From: Pseudorasbora parva
Lineage: Eukaryota > Chordata > Actinopteri > Cypriniformes > Gobionidae
Length of the DNA: 64,000 nt
NCBI RefSeq assembly: GCF_024679245.1
Contig: NC_090188.1
Location: forward strand, 34,728,951 to 34,792,950
Direction: 5' to 3'
Below are positions 25,211 through 37,067 of the stretch, in pieces; the first letter of the stretch is position 1; each line of letters opens with the position of its first letter. The notes below the pieces were generated by a model, which was not told the DNA's origin, did no database searches, and worked only from the letters and a program-made list of their open reading frames with translations. Position numbers and translations under genes: made by a program.

Positions 25211-25929
25211 TATATCATTATATTTACACTTCAAACACACAAGGATAGTCTTCGCATTAACGTCACACACATGGCAACGTGCGGCTACATTTCTCTCCGA
25301 TACGGTAGGAGATTAAACTGAATGTGGAGGATTTGAACTGTAATGATGATTGACAGGGCAGTTTAAACAGTGATGGGATGCACGTAACTAAGTGACAGAG
25401 TCCGTTAAAGATGACGTTAAAGAAGTAGTATGTCCCAAAGCTTGCATTCTCTTCTGCTACAGAAGAGTATGCAAGCTTTTACTCTAAAGTATGTAGGGGA
25501 GAGTAAGGGTAATGTGAGACACCCCCTGTATCTGGTCAACAGAACACATTTGTGGTCATATGACCATTATGTTTTCAAGCCCCTCCAATTTCCTCTTATT
25601 CATGAAGGAGTGGTTAATGCTGTGGTCTTGCTGTCAACTTAATTAACTGTTGCACCAAAGCAAATTGATTCAAACTTATATCATACATGTTGATGAACTA
25701 CCAACATATAAAACCATGTGATGTTGCTAGCTGAAGATTAGCCTGAATTGCTAAGAGAGATTTTTTTCAAAAAATCAAATGCTGTGGGGTAAAGTGAGAC
25801 ATGGGGCACAAGTTAAGATTAGTCTTTAAACATATTATATTACATGTAATATTTCATTACATATGTTTTACTTTTAATGTCATAAACATTGTAGAAAAGC
25901 CATCATGCCTAGGCAATTCACCAGGAAGA

Positions 25930-26205
25930 CAACCTGGGGCAAATGTTTACATTTACATTTACATTTATGCATTTAGCAGATGCTTTTATCCAAAGCGACT
26001 TACAACTCAGGAGTACAGGAAGTGATCCTTCAAGAAGAGGCAAAGAAACGCAAAAAGTGCCCCAAATACCAAGATTTGTATACTGCTCAAAGTAGCAAAG
26101 ACCAGAAAAAGGAAGAAGAAAAGAGAAATAGAGGAGGAAGAGGTTTTTTTATGTAAGATTAAGTGCTCATGGAAGAGATGAGTTTGTACCTGTCTTTTGA
26201 ATGAG
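25930..26205 (-). mobile_element. 3' end of a LINE with ATGTAA tail, fused to DIRS copy 2
   Basis: Read on the minus strand, an RT C-terminal-like peptide SFKRQVQTHLFHEHL is followed by a 3' sequence ending TTGTAAGTCGCTTTGGATAA, then an ATGTAA-type tandem tail (25945-25968). I recall this terminal text as very common in teleosts. The LINE family is not certain. Only about 270 bases remain, so it is strongly 5'-truncated. It replaces the C-terminal half of the DIRS recombinase. Confidence 0.65.
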
Positions 26206-26627
26206 GCGAGTGATTCTGTCAAGCCCCGCAAGACAATGGCCAAGTCCCATGCTGGGACCCTCGAGTGCATAACCGGCCTTAACCTTAAGGTACCACGGAG
26301 GAAACGTGTAATAAGAGGGTGTCTTCCGAAACACACTCCACCCAAAGGGATGTGGAAGGCACCCAAGGCCGCCACGTACACCTTTATTGTGGAGGGGGTC
26401 AACCCTGCTGAGAACCTTGCCTGCAGGAACTCCAGCACTGTACCAACCGGGCAGTTAACTGGGTCCAACTGGCGTTCTCTGCACCATGCTGAGAAAAGTT
26501 TCCATTTCAAAGCGTACAGTTTCCTCGTGGACGGAGCTCTGGAGTGAAGGATGGTCTCAACGACCTCGGCCGAGAGACCCTCCTCTATGAGCCTGGCCCC
26601 TTCAGAGGCCAAGCCCATAGTTTCCAC
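26195..26627 (-). pseudogene. DIRS copy 2 tyrosine recombinase, N-terminal half only
   Basis: The frame starts METMGLASEGARLIEEGLSA and includes RAPSTRKLYALKWKLFSAWC, FSAGLTPSTIKVYVAALGAF and SRVPAWDLAIVLRGL. This is the DNA-binding domain also seen in copy 1. After about 145 residues the frame runs into LINE-derived sequence. The catalytic Arg, the H-x-x-R box and the tyrosine are all absent. The long open frame 26007-26627 is thus a chimera of two dead transposons and not a gene. Confidence 0.8.
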
Positions 26628-26639
26628 ATCTCTGGGCGT

Positions 26640-28660
26640 GGGTGCAGGAATCTCCTGCCCGCCTGAGAGAGTAGATCCCTCCTGGTCGGAATCTCCATGG
26701 GGATATCAGATGAGATGAGATATCAGGTCCGAAAACCATATTCTGGTCGGCCAGTACGGAGCCACTAGAAGTACCTGGGCCCCGTCCCGGCGTACCCTCT
26801 CCAGAACTCCTGGAAGCAAGACAATCGGGGGGGGGAAGGCGTACAGGGGTAGCCTCGGCCACTCCTGTACCATGGCATCCAACCCCAGCGGGGCTGGATG
26901 GGACAGAGAAAACCACTGCGGGCAGTGCGAATTCTCCGCCGAAGCAAATAGATCTATCTCTGCCTTCCCATATACCTTCCATAGGAGCTCCACCACCTCT
27001 GGGTGGAGTCTCCATTCCCCGGGCCTCGGCCCCTGCCTCGACAGGCTGTCTGCTTCCTGATTCAGGACCCCCGGGATATATACTGCTCTGACTGACAGCA
27101 ATTTCCCTTGGGCCCACAGGAGGATCCGACGTGCCAATTTGTCCAACGGACGGGACCTCAGACCCCCCTGATGATTTATATAGGTGACCACCGATTGTCT
27201 GTCCTGACTAACACATGGTGGCCCCTGAGGTCGGGCAGAAACTGTTTCAATGCAAGAAACCCTGCGAACATCTCTAGCCGATTTATGTGCCAGTGCCGCT
27301 AATGTTCCTGCCGTAGACCTTGGGATGAGCGACCACTCATGGTCGCCCCCCAACCCGTGAGAGAGGCATCTGTCGTTAGCGTTACGCGACGAACATGAGC
27401 CTCCAACACGGGACCCTGAGATAAAACCCCCGGGTTTTTCCACATGACCAGAGCACGTAGGCATCGCCGCGTGACTTTGGTCGTGCGGAGCGGATTTCCC
27501 CTCAGGGAGAACCCTTTCGTTTTGAGCCACCACTGCAGTGGCCTCATGTACAGTAGGCCAAGAGGTATTACGCTGGACGCTGCTGCCATGAGACCTAACA
27601 GTTTCTGGAACTGTTTCACAGTGACGGCCCGGTCTAGCTTCTGCTCTTTGACTGCTGCCAGGATCGATGCTATGCGTGTTGGCGATAATTGCGCCCGCAT
27701 AATTACCGAATCCCAGTTCACGCCTAAAAAAGTGGTTCTCTGAGCCGGAGAAAGCACACTCTTCTTGGCGTTCAGCCTCAACCCCAATTTCGACATGTTT
27801 GCGCGAGAACAGCATCTCGATGCTGAACCACCATCTGTTCTGTATGCGCTAGAATCAGTCGTCGATATAATTCAGTATGCGGATGCCCTGCAGACGCAAC
27901 GGCGCCAGAGCTGCATCCACACACTTGGTGAATGTGCGGGGTGACAGTGCTAGACCGAAGGGAAGTACTCGATATTGGTATGCCTCTCCCCCGAAGGCAA
28001 ACCTCAGGAACTTCCTGTGATGTGGAAGGATGGAGACATGAAAATACGCATCTTTGAGGTCTATGGTGACAAACCAGTCCTCCGATTTGATCTGCGATAC
28101 AATCTGTCTGAGTGTGAGCATCTTGAACTTGGGCTTGGCCACTGACCGATTTAATAGACGCAGATCTAATATCGGGCATAAGCCCCCATCCTTCTTTGGC
28201 ACGATGAAGTAACGGCTGTAAAACCCAGACTCCCTGGCGGGAGGAGGACCCTTTCTATAGCCCCCTTTCGCAGGAGTGTCTCTACTTCCTGTGCCATTAC
28301 CAGAGCCTGCTCCGGGCCCACCTCTGTGGGTAGGACACCGCTGAAAGGAGGTGGCCGCCTCTTGAATTGAATGGCGTACCCCCTTTCGACTATCTGCAGG
28401 ACCCAACGAGATATATTTGATAGACGTTTCCATTCGTCTAGAAAATCTACTAAGGGAACCAGCCTCTCGAGGCTGGCCTCTGGTGTACTTTGAACAGCAA
28501 GCACAGCGCCCTGAAGCGGCGAACCGGCAGGGAACAACTGACTTGACTGCTCGGGAGCCCGACTGCGCCCCGGTGTTGCGGCGGGGTTGGCAACGCGGCC
28601 CCCAGAGGGTGCCGCAGGGAATCGGGTACCGTTGGCAGGGGTAAACACCGTTTCCCTACG
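26640..28660 (-). pseudogene. DIRS copy 2 reverse transcriptase/RNase H, frameshifted at the active site
   Basis: The RT reads FYSRYFIVPKKDGG, ILDLRLLNRSVAKPKFKMLT, DWFVTIDLKDAYFHVSILP and YRVLPFGLALSPRTF, then NYIDD. A stop follows directly after YIDD at 27853 because about four bases appear to be missing, and the reading resumes in another frame. The RNase H region (27796-27299) has TTDASLTGWGA, and the 27815-26706 frame covers QSVVTYINHQGG, IPGVLNQEADSLSRQG, AEIDLFASAENS and LLVAPYWPTRIWF. The protein is rich in preserved motifs but interrupted several times. Confidence 0.8.
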
Positions 28661-28769
28661 GGGGGAACCACCCTCAGCGTCCTGACGCTTCTGGCGTCAG
28701 GAACGCTTAGACGAGGCCTTCTTGACGATCAGGACTGTCCTCAGATCAGCCCTGCCCCTAGAAGGCCTC

Positions 28770-29695
28770 GCCTAAGAGCGCCGCCCCTCGTCCCCGTGCT
28801 GAGGGGGAGTTCGGGTGGCGACGCTCTGCTTCTGTTGAGCCCTGTGTGAGGAGCTCATACTCGGCTTGGGCTGCTTGGTGTCAGCAGCAGCCCCAGGGAC
28901 CTGGACCCGGAGAGGAAGAAACTGCTTCAGCACCGCAGCTTGCTTTTTCGACTCCTGGAACCTCTCGGTGACAGTATGGACTGCGTCACCGAAGAGGCCA
29001 CCAGGAGAAAGCGGCGTGTCAAGCAGAAAGCTTTTCTCCCTCTCCTTGATGTCTGTGGGGTTGAGCCAAAGATGCCTCTCCGTGGCCACCAGGGCTGCCA
29101 TAGAGCGGCCAACACATCTGGCCGTCTCCTTGGTGGCCCAGAGAGCTAAATCGGCAGATGTTCTTAGCTCGGTGACAATATCTCCCCCCACAACATCACT
29201 ACTATCCAGATCCCTCAGCAGGTCAGCCTGACATGCCGGTCTCTTCCATGATCTTGCCACCTCGGTGTGCAAATCATGGTAGAACGGCAGGCCCCGTCGC
29301 TGAGGTTCTGAAGCGCGAGACGGCAGGAATCTTTCGTCTAATTTACTGGAACGCTTTCTTCCTGCCTCAGCTCTTTCAGTGGGCCAGTCGATGTTCAATC
29401 TGGCCACTGTTCACGTCAAAACCTCAACGAGCTCCTCACTAGCAGGGGACTGAAGTGGCGAATCTTCAGTCTCGATGCTCTCAACGTCCACCTCCTCGGA
29501 GCTGGACAGTTGGAGCACCGGCGACTCTCTCGGGGGGGATGAAACCGCCATGCGTGCTTCCATGCCCCGAGAAGAGCCGCTGGACAGTGCAGGTGAGGGC
29601 AGAGATAAGGCAGCGCCCATCTCTAACCCCTCTGCAATGTCCAATTGTGTCCAACAGTCCCACGACTGCTGCCGAGGCAGAGCGAAGGACTTCAC
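28770..29695 (-). pseudogene. DIRS copy 2 gag-like ORF, broken
   Basis: The minus frame at 29695-29411 is the acidic N-terminus ending ASEELVEVLT. The 29407-28772 frame continues with ARLNIDWPTERAE, LPFYHDLHTEVARSWKRPA, ETARCVGRSMAALVATERHL, SPGGLFGDAVHTVTERFQES and a basic tail. The two frames meet at a TGA at about 29408. Compared with copy 1, the segment between the RSWKRP block and CQADLLRDLD is missing, an internal deletion of some 50 residues. The rest aligns well. Confidence 0.75.
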
Positions 29696-30299
29696 TCGCC
29701 ATTTTCTATCTATTACTTTTTTGTAAATATATTCTTGGGATATATATTTAACAAAGGGTGGAAAATTCTTCTAAATAGACAGACAAAAACACCAAATAGA
29801 CAGACAGGTTCACACAGATCGCTTACTGAAGGCACAGAAGCTAGTTCCTGTTTGTTTTCACGGACGCTTTATAGCTTCCGGTCGATGACGTCATCACGCC
29901 GACGATCGATCGATCTTCAGATGGAATGGTTCTACACACGCTTCACAATGCATTAACGCAGAGGCGTTCTCACAGCGTTTCGACGCAACTCGAGTTCCCC
30001 GAAAGGGAACTGCATGACCGAAATGTTCCTATAAGACCTGCACCCAGACATGACCAACGCATCCTGAAGTGTCTGCTGAGCCCGTGTCAATTGGTGTCTT
30101 CTCTGAATTTCCCTTACCGGCACATCATCCTCAGTAAACCCTTCTCCAGCGCGACGACTACGATTTTTTCAAATATTCATATTCTTGTGTAATCGACACA
30201 CCATCCTCAATTAACCCGTCTCTTGCATGATACCCAGAAATTGTTAATATTCCGATCTAATATGATTTTTTACCTGTAAGTTTGCCAGAATAATAATCA

Positions 30300-30490
30300 T
30301 ACACTGTTTGTTAATAGGCCAGAGGACGACTGAGTCTGGTTTCTCCCAAGGTTTATTTTTCTCTATCATGCCCTGGTGGAGTTTTGGTTCCTTGCCACTG
30401 TCACTTTTGGTTTGGCTTGCTCAGTTGGGGACACTAAAATTATGATCTAAATTATTAAACTAAATATACAAATAAAAAATAATGAATTAG
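30300..30490 (+). mobile_element. LINE 3'-tail copy, first half
   Basis: GACTGAGTCTGGTTTCTCCC through CAGTTGGGGACACTAAAATT to AATGAATTAG. The copy is cut by the insertion at 30491-31462 and continues at 31466 with GTCTTATTTAATTCTATAAA. Confidence 0.8.
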
Positions 30491-31462
30491 GGGCCTGTAC
30501 CATGAAGCTGGTTTAGCTGGCTAGCCTGATTTGTTTAAGCTTAGTTTGTGCCAATCCTGGGTTTTAGGTACCATTAAAGTGGTTTGGCTTTTAGCTGTGT
30601 TCATCGCCATAGTAACTTATGCTCCACGGCTAACCTGCTCCAGGGCAGGTTATGTTCTGGATTAGAGATCTCAAACTGAAATTGGGCCAATCAGCTGTGA
30701 GTAAAGTGACACACCTCTGATGCAGTAAAGCCACTCCCCCTGTTTCTGCTCCAAATTAAAGGTCATTACATAGCAAATGGTTTTTAAAGACTAAAGCGTC
30801 TTGCTTTTAACAATGCTTATTTATAATAATATTAATTTTGAATGATTTACTTATAATTTATGTAATTATTATACCTTAAATCAATTACACATTTATCATT
30901 TTAGTTAATCAATCATTAATAGGCACTTTGTTAAAATTAATACATAAGTCATATAAATAACATCACCTGCATAAAGTCATATGGACAAAGTTTTAAAATC
31001 AATAAATAAAAATAGCCTATAAAAAAAAGATGCTCACTGAGCTTAAATGTTTTATTTTCTCTATATCAACTAAACTAACTTCATAACTTTTACTTGCATT
31101 GACGTATACAATTTTTTCTTAAAGTTGTCCTCTTTCATAAACAGCTTTTCTTCTTGCTGTGTATTTTTTTTTTTTTTTATTCTTAATATTTTTCAATCAT
31201 GCAATATTCTGCAGAAGAGAGAAATTAATCTCACTGATTGTCTCGCGAGAAGTGAATCTCAGTTCCACAGCGTGTGATTGGCTGTTCACTGCTGATGTCA
31301 CAGCTAAACTCCTGAAGTCAGGATCAAAGCCTGAGTTGACAAAGAAAGCTGATGATCAGCATCATGGGACCAACAAAGCCTTAATACAATGGTTTGGTTT
31401 TGTCAACTCGAAACTAATCCTTTAACCCTGAGTTTGTTAAACTACCATCATGGTACAGGCCC
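30491..31462. mobile_element. 972-bp TIR element inserted in a LINE tail, TAG target duplication
   Basis: The termini are perfect 15-bp inverted repeats (GGGCCTGTACCATGA), with weaker similarity further in. A TAG triplet lies on both sides (30488-30490 and 31463-31465), and the interrupted LINE tail reads across the junction. A three-base duplication and GGGCCTGT ends suggest a PIF/Harbinger-like or ISL2EU-like non-autonomous element. The superfamily is uncertain. I see no transposase coding inside. Confidence 0.8.
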
Positions 31463-31465
31463 TAG

Positions 31466-31828
31466 GTCTTATTTAATTCTATAAACTATAATACTGATCT
31501 GCCAACATTGTCGCTATATGATAAATTAAAATAATAATCCCTGCTCACTTAATGAACGAGTTAGAGTTAGAACTCGAATTGCTGCGTTTTGGACTAGTTG
31601 GCGTTTGTTTATTAAGCGAGCAGGGCAACCACCCAGTAGAGCATTACAATAATCTAGCCTTGAGCTCATGAACGCCTGTACTAACTGTTCAGCATTTTGC
31701 ATTGAAAGCATGTGCCGTAATTTATATATATTTTTAAGATGGTAGAATGCAGTTTTACAGATGCTAGAAATTTGGCTTTCAAATGAAAGATTGACATGAA
31801 AGAGCACACCCAGGTTCCACACTGACAA
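31466..31828. mobile_element. LINE 3' tail second half joined to an L2-like RT fragment
   Basis: 31466-31535 is the rest of the LINE tail (plus). At about 31535 it changes to a minus-strand coding fragment (31828-31526) with GVLFHVNLSFESQISSICKT, AFYHLKNIYKLRHMLSMQNA and SSRLDYCNALLGGCPARLI. This is the C-terminal part of an L2/CR1-type reverse transcriptase. The two pieces are in opposite orientation. Confidence 0.7.
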
Positions 31829-31940
31829 CGAGGGCTTGACATAGCAGTCATAAACTGTTAGACAGTATTCTAGGTTACTGCTAGAATACTATCACATACA
31901 CATACTTTCCTCATGTGTTTGCAGTTTAGATATAATGATG

Positions 31941-32128
31941 CATTTAAAAGTTAATGGCCAAATGTATCACTACAAAAGTTCACAATGCTGCTGGTGGTGA
32001 AATATAATGTTGTTAACATGGAATAAATATCTTTTAGTCAGGTTAAATACTGACATACTACGATTTGGGACATACTAATTCTATTTTCGAATACTATTTA
32101 GTATGGATAGTATGCGAATTGGGACGTA
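31941..32128 (-). mobile_element. DNA-transposon-like arm, right (inverted)
   Basis: Inverse copy of blocks 2 and 1 of 24791-25210, ending in ACTATTTAGTATGGATAGTA and TGCGAATTGGGACG. The two blocks are directly joined here. Confidence 0.7.
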
Positions 32129-32146
32129 GGCTAAGACAAAGGAACA

Positions 32147-32372
32147 TCAATCAATCAATCAATCAACTTTATTTATGTAGCGCTTTTACAATCACGATTG
32201 TGTCAAAGCAGCTTCACAGTCTCAAACAGGATAATATTGCAACAAAATTAGATTTGGCTGTACAGTCGTACTGGAGAAAAAAGTGATGTTATCAACTTAT
32301 TTTAATTCATCATATAGCGACAATGTTGGCATATCAGTATTATAGTTTATAGAATTAAATAAAACCTAATTG
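32147..32372 (-). mobile_element. LINE 3'-tail copy, minus orientation
   Basis: ATCA repeats, then CAACTTTATTTATGTAGCGC, GTGTCAAAGCAGCTTCACAG and CATATAGCGACAATGTTGGC. About half the length of the 6558-7020 copy. Confidence 0.8.
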
Positions 32373-32379
32373 ACAGAAT

Positions 32380-33500
32380 CAACACAACAGGAAGACCAAA
32401 CAAGCAGACAGACATGTGATATTACTTCCCCCCTACCGGAAGGCGCAACCTCACACCAGAAAGAGTCCAACTGAAAAGGGAGGTCACAGGCAGGTGAGTG
32501 GAAAGATGCTGGCTGGTTGGAAAGCCTTCAGTGTAGTGCCAGAAGATCAGGAGGCCATTTCGGCCCAGGTAGCTAAGAGAACCATGGAGGCGTCAGAAGC
32601 TCAGGGGACCATGACGGTTCAGGAAGTTCAGGGAACCTTGACTTGCAGGAAGTTCAGAAAGCCATGGTGGTGATATCCCCATTCTCCATGCCAGAGTGGA
32701 CTGTGCCTCCTGTCCAGAGAAACTTCAGCACCGCCAGGACTTCCTGTACAACCACCCAGCCTCCCTCTCCTACCTCCTTCCATCATCTGTTCTTTATCCT
32801 CACCTCTGCCACTTCCTGTCAGCCCCTCCGCTCCCCTTCCGTACACCTTCAGAGTGGTTTGTTTGCAATGGGTCTGCAAGTCTGCGGCTCCATCTTCCCG
32901 CTGGTCTCCCTCGCCCCTCCGATGTCGCCTTGGTCGCTCATTGACCTACCCTCACTTATGGACTCCACTTGTCCGGCTTCATCTCCTCCCTTCCGTCCCT
33001 TTGGCTCTGTTGCGCTTCTCTCTGCCTCCAGCTCCATCTTGGGTCTCAGTCACTCCAGCTCCACCATGGCCTGCTGTTTCTCAGCTGTTGCCTCGGTCTC
33101 CAGAGCCAAGGTCATCGCCAGTGTAAGGGTGGATTGCCTACAGTGGTTCTGACTGCAGGGTTGCCGAACAACTAAAGAAACGTTATCAGCAAGATGGTAG
33201 AAAACTGTACATTTCTTGTCTATAACCACCCACTGCAAGTTATACCAACAACGGAAATAAGCGCAGTTACAATAGCAAAATATGTGGGAGAGAGTTGCTT
33301 TAATGTGACTATATTGCAATAGGTAGCACTTCAAAGTCAATACCAAACCAAAACTAGTTAGCAAATCATTTATAATTGAAAGAATTTAATGACAAAATCC
33401 GGTTATGGTTACACTTAAAATAGTTACAAAATAGATAAATGTGATGATATAAACTTTAACTATTAATCGTACCCAGCATGTGTAGAATGTTACCTGAGCG
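32380..33500. other. Unassigned GC-richer sequence with long open frames
   Basis: Frames at 32643-33152 (+) and 32628-32879 (-) are Ser/Pro/Leu-rich or Gly/Arg-rich and overlap on opposite strands. I recognise no domain. It may be unrecognised transposon internal sequence. Confidence 0.35.
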
Positions 33501-33505
33501 ATAGT

Positions 33506-33508
<3 letters not shown>

Positions 33509-33577
<69 letters not shown>
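33509..33577. repeat. AG/CT microsatellite
   Basis: About 68 bases of AG. Arg-Glu and Ser-Leu frames across it are artefacts. Confidence 0.97.
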
Positions 33578-33579
<2 letters not shown>

Positions 33580-34183
33580 AAGAGAAGGCCCCTAGAAGAG
33601 ACCGCCAGAGAAAAAGAGACAGAGCAACAGTTGCAATCTTCTTTTATCTATCCCTTGACCATGTGACTGAAACCCTGAGACATTCAAACTGACCAATCAG
33701 ACCAAACTTCCCACACTGTACTACAGGTGTGGCACCATTTGGCCTACAGGCCCTCAACATCTCTTTGTCTTTAGGAATCCCAAACGGGCCCACTGATAAG
33801 AGAGAGGTGGGTGGAAAACAATAAAACAAATGTCTTTGTTAAATTTCAAATATCTTTGATTATTTTGGATTCTTACACCAGGCCCCACAGGATCTTTGGG
33901 GTCACTATGTCACCATGGGGCTCTGCAGTTTCACCCTGGCCTCCACTGGCACCAGCTCCGCCTCCTTCAATCAGCCCCCTGAAAGCATCGGCCCTGACTC
34001 CTTCATGGTTTCTCCCTCCATCAGCGTTGCCCTGGGTCCTCCTATATCTACTGTCCACCCTTTTCCTACTAATCCTCCATCTGAGCCTCCTCCCTCCGCT
34101 GTTGGTCCTTTTACGGTGTGAAGCTATGCCTTCCAGGGAGGGCTAGTAGCTAATAATAAATTACTTTTTGAGAGTAACTTACT

Positions 34184-34484
34184 GTCACATGCTAGTCTTT
34201 TTGTGTTGTCATCCTGTTTCCATGTTACATGTTCCTTTGTTCCAGTTTCTCACCACTCGTCTGTCTCCATGGTCACAGTCATCATTAGTTAATCTGTTCC
34301 AGCTGTGTGTCATCATCCTTGTCAGTGTTCCCTATTTATTTCTGTCTTTTCAGTCAGTCCTTGTCCGGTATTGAACGTTTATGTATAGAGTGTGTTGCTA
34401 CCTGTATGACTCACCGGAGTGTTCTTTTTTCATTTAACTTAATTTGAGAATTCTTTGCCTTCCTGCCTGCACACATCGTGACAC
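34184..34484. mobile_element. Possible solo LTR
   Basis: It begins TGTCACATGC and ends CATCGTGACA, so the ends are the inverted TGTCAC/GTGACA pair typical of fish Gypsy LTRs. A T-rich internal composition and about 300-bp length fit. I see no convincing target duplication or adjoining coding region. Confidence 0.35.
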
Positions 34485-34499
34485 ATAACCAACACTGCT

Positions 34500-35800
34500 T
34501 CCAGTACAACATTTTATAAAGTATATAACTCACATACTTTATACATAGTTTTACATTACAGTAATGACAATTTGGAGAATTTTAAAAATAGTCCTAAAAA
34601 TAGTCTTCATTTGTATATTATATATGATTTTATTCTTCTACTTTTGATTTTGAAATGAGACATTTTCTTGACAGGTTTTACTGCAACAAAGTTTTGTGCA
34701 GTAATAATGAATTCATTATTTTATATACCCTGACATTAATTGAGCATTTGAATTGTCTGAGCAGAGCTGCTGATGTAATGACTTTCCTGTCTCAAATAAC
34801 ACTCATATACATGCAGCTAAAAATGCTAATTAAGAGTCATTTTAAAACCTGTTTAATTGACTGAGGTGCTGGTCTAGTTGCCTGTTTATTTGTCTGCTTA
34901 TCAATCTGCCATTTAATGGCACATAAGGCTTTTCTTCCTCTGTCCTGAGTGGATGTTTTATTTTTCAAGTGTAAATTGTTCTGTGGCATTGCTTCTAGGT
35001 AAATACAGAATAAATAGCTGATAAGCAAAATACAGTCATGTTGCGGGCTTCTGTGTTACAAATGGAAAAGGTTCGCTGAACCTGAAACTGTAATTTGCAT
35101 ATTACCATGGGTCCAAATGGAAATAATTATTTTAAATACTAAATGCCTATTCACAGCTCAGCTTCCCTCCTGGTTATTCTAATCAATGCTTCACAGACTT
35201 GAACTTCTTTTTCTTTTTTTCTTGCAGAATAAATAATGAATCCATCTGCTCTGCTGGGTGTACTTTTTCTGTACATAACTACTGTATGGTGCTCAACATG
35301 TGTGTAAATATATTTACTCTGATAAAAAGACCAAACACAGTTCTTAAGCTTGTGGAATGCTGCATAAATAATTAATATTCCTTCTACGACTTTCAGTTAT
35401 TCTAAAATAAGAGGACATAAGGAGAGGAATCTTCACTTGCGTATGTTGTTTTAGTATCCCCCGGCGTTATTACGGCTGAAAGCATTCTCTAAAGTGCTGA
35501 GCAGGGGTTTAGCTTTGGGGGAACCAGAAACCAGAGGCGTGTAAGTGGAACTCAGTTTCTGGCATATTTCCACTAGCGTTCTGGGATCAAATCCTCTGGA
35601 TGGTATGAATAGTGTGCACCATTGAACCTCTGTTGATTCATTTCAATTGGTTTGAAATGATGTTTGAAAGCTACTTGTGCTGCACTCAAAATAAATTTGT
35701 GGACTGGACCAAATCTGTGCGAAGAAAGATACCAATATTATACGAACATATGCTCGCCCCTGGTAAGCATGAGCATATAAACATATCATGTTGTAACTGC
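34500..35800. other. Unassigned AT-rich sequence
   Basis: No coding, TIR or tail signal that I can support. Confidence 0.4.
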
Positions 35801-35807
35801 TCTCAAA

Positions 35808-36200
35808 ATTGGAATAGTTCACCCTTAGACAGCGATTTGTCTCATTTAAGCATTTACTCACACACTCATGTCATTCTAACACTTTGCTCTCTGATACCAA
35901 AATGAGAGCTAGACAGAATGACTGAGTTTCTGTTTTCTATACAGTGAGAGCAGATATTGATTTATATGGCCAAACTTTAAAAAGCACTTGAAAGTAACAT
36001 AAAAGTTATTCTTAAAAGCATGTGCTATAAGCTTTCTGAAGCCATACAATAGCCCCATGTATGAAAAAAAAGCCCAGCTAAAATGTTCAGCCAATAATCT
36101 TCTTTCATGTTGCACAAAAGAAGGAAAACTATGGCAATGGAAAATTGAGTGTTTAAAACCAGTTTTGTTAGTGGACAGAAATAGCACACTTCACCTTTAA
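35808..36200. mobile_element. Degraded fish MITE with GTTCACCC-type ends
   Basis: The left is GGAATAGTTCACCCTTAGAC with TTTACTCACACACTCATGTC. The right is CTTTCATGTTGCACAAAAGA near 36105 and GCACACTTCACCTTTAAAAA. This matches in outline the AGTTCACCCAAAAATG family that I remember as very common in teleosts. The inverted ends are imperfect. Confidence 0.5.
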
Positions 36201-37060
36201 AAATTTAGTGTTACCTATAAAACATACCTATATACCTACCATATCATTTGCAAGTCCATTTCATTATCTGTTCATAATTCTCATCATTTTCTTTTTCTTC
36301 TTCTCATTTTCCATCACTTGATTGCAAGCATTGCTTGGGGCAAGACTGCACCTTTTGAAATCAGTTCTCTTTATGTAGTTAATAAGGAAAAGTCTATGAC
36401 TTGGGGATTTGAGGTGATTAATAAAAGTTTAATGGTGTGTCATAATAGTAGTTGAGATGCAGAGACAGTTGATTATCATACACACATGGAGTCTGGAGTA
36501 TAAATAAAACAAAATTACTGTAAATAGTTTCCATTCTCATTTGGGAATCTTAAGGAATTTGTTCAAGGACAACAAGTTACAAATAAGAAAATGTCATTAT
36601 ATTTCAAATGCGCTGGGATGCATAAAACCTGAATGCTGCATAACTCTGTGAAGTCAGACAGTTGTCATGCTATGCGGTTGTTATGTGTCATTCTCTTTCA
36701 CGGTTGGTGAATCTCATCCTATTTTCCTTATTCCTTAAACTCAGTCTTGAAAACCACTCAACACAGAGGACGCATTTAAATTTTAAGTTCTTTGTGCAGA
36801 AAGGCAAATAATCACTATAGTGAGATTACTTTATCTAACACATAGAGGACATAAATAACGACAGTATATCAAAAACTCCTGTTGCATCAACAGATATGCT
36901 TGCAATCTTTGTATTTATTTATTTTAAGTGAAGAGCTTTTAAACCATCAGGTTTGTATTTTCCTACTGTCCCACTTTCCTTAAATATACACATACATTGT
37001 TCCCCAAATTCAAAATATATAGTTATAGTTTATATAGTATATATAGTATAGTTTATATAG
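36200..37060. other. Unassigned AT-rich sequence
   Basis: Nothing recognised. A short duplicated TATAGTTTATATAGTATATA block lies at 37015-37070. Confidence 0.4.
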
Positions 37061-37067
37061 TATATAG

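Larger units (their letters stand above)
26205..30015 (-). mobile_element. DIRS retrotransposon copy 2, truncated in the recombinase gene
   Basis: The right end has GTTTCGACGCAACTCGAGTT, then CCCCGAAAGGGAAC (29969-30010), similar to the terminus of copy 1 (TTTCGACGCAGTGCGAAGTT). Coding order on the minus strand is gag, RT/RNase H and recombinase. The left end is lost: the recombinase stops at a LINE tail near 26205 and no left terminal repeat is present. The protein blocks align with copy 1 but differ at many positions, so this is a related subfamily and not a recent duplicate. Confidence 0.82.

Noticed and set aside
32643..33152. 169-codon Ser/Pro-rich frame considered as a gene
   Set aside because: Overlapped by open frames on both strands, no domain, no splice context. 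GC-rich composition explains the openness.
33386..33692. Ser-Leu and Arg-Glu repeat frames
   Set aside because: Translation of an AG microsatellite.
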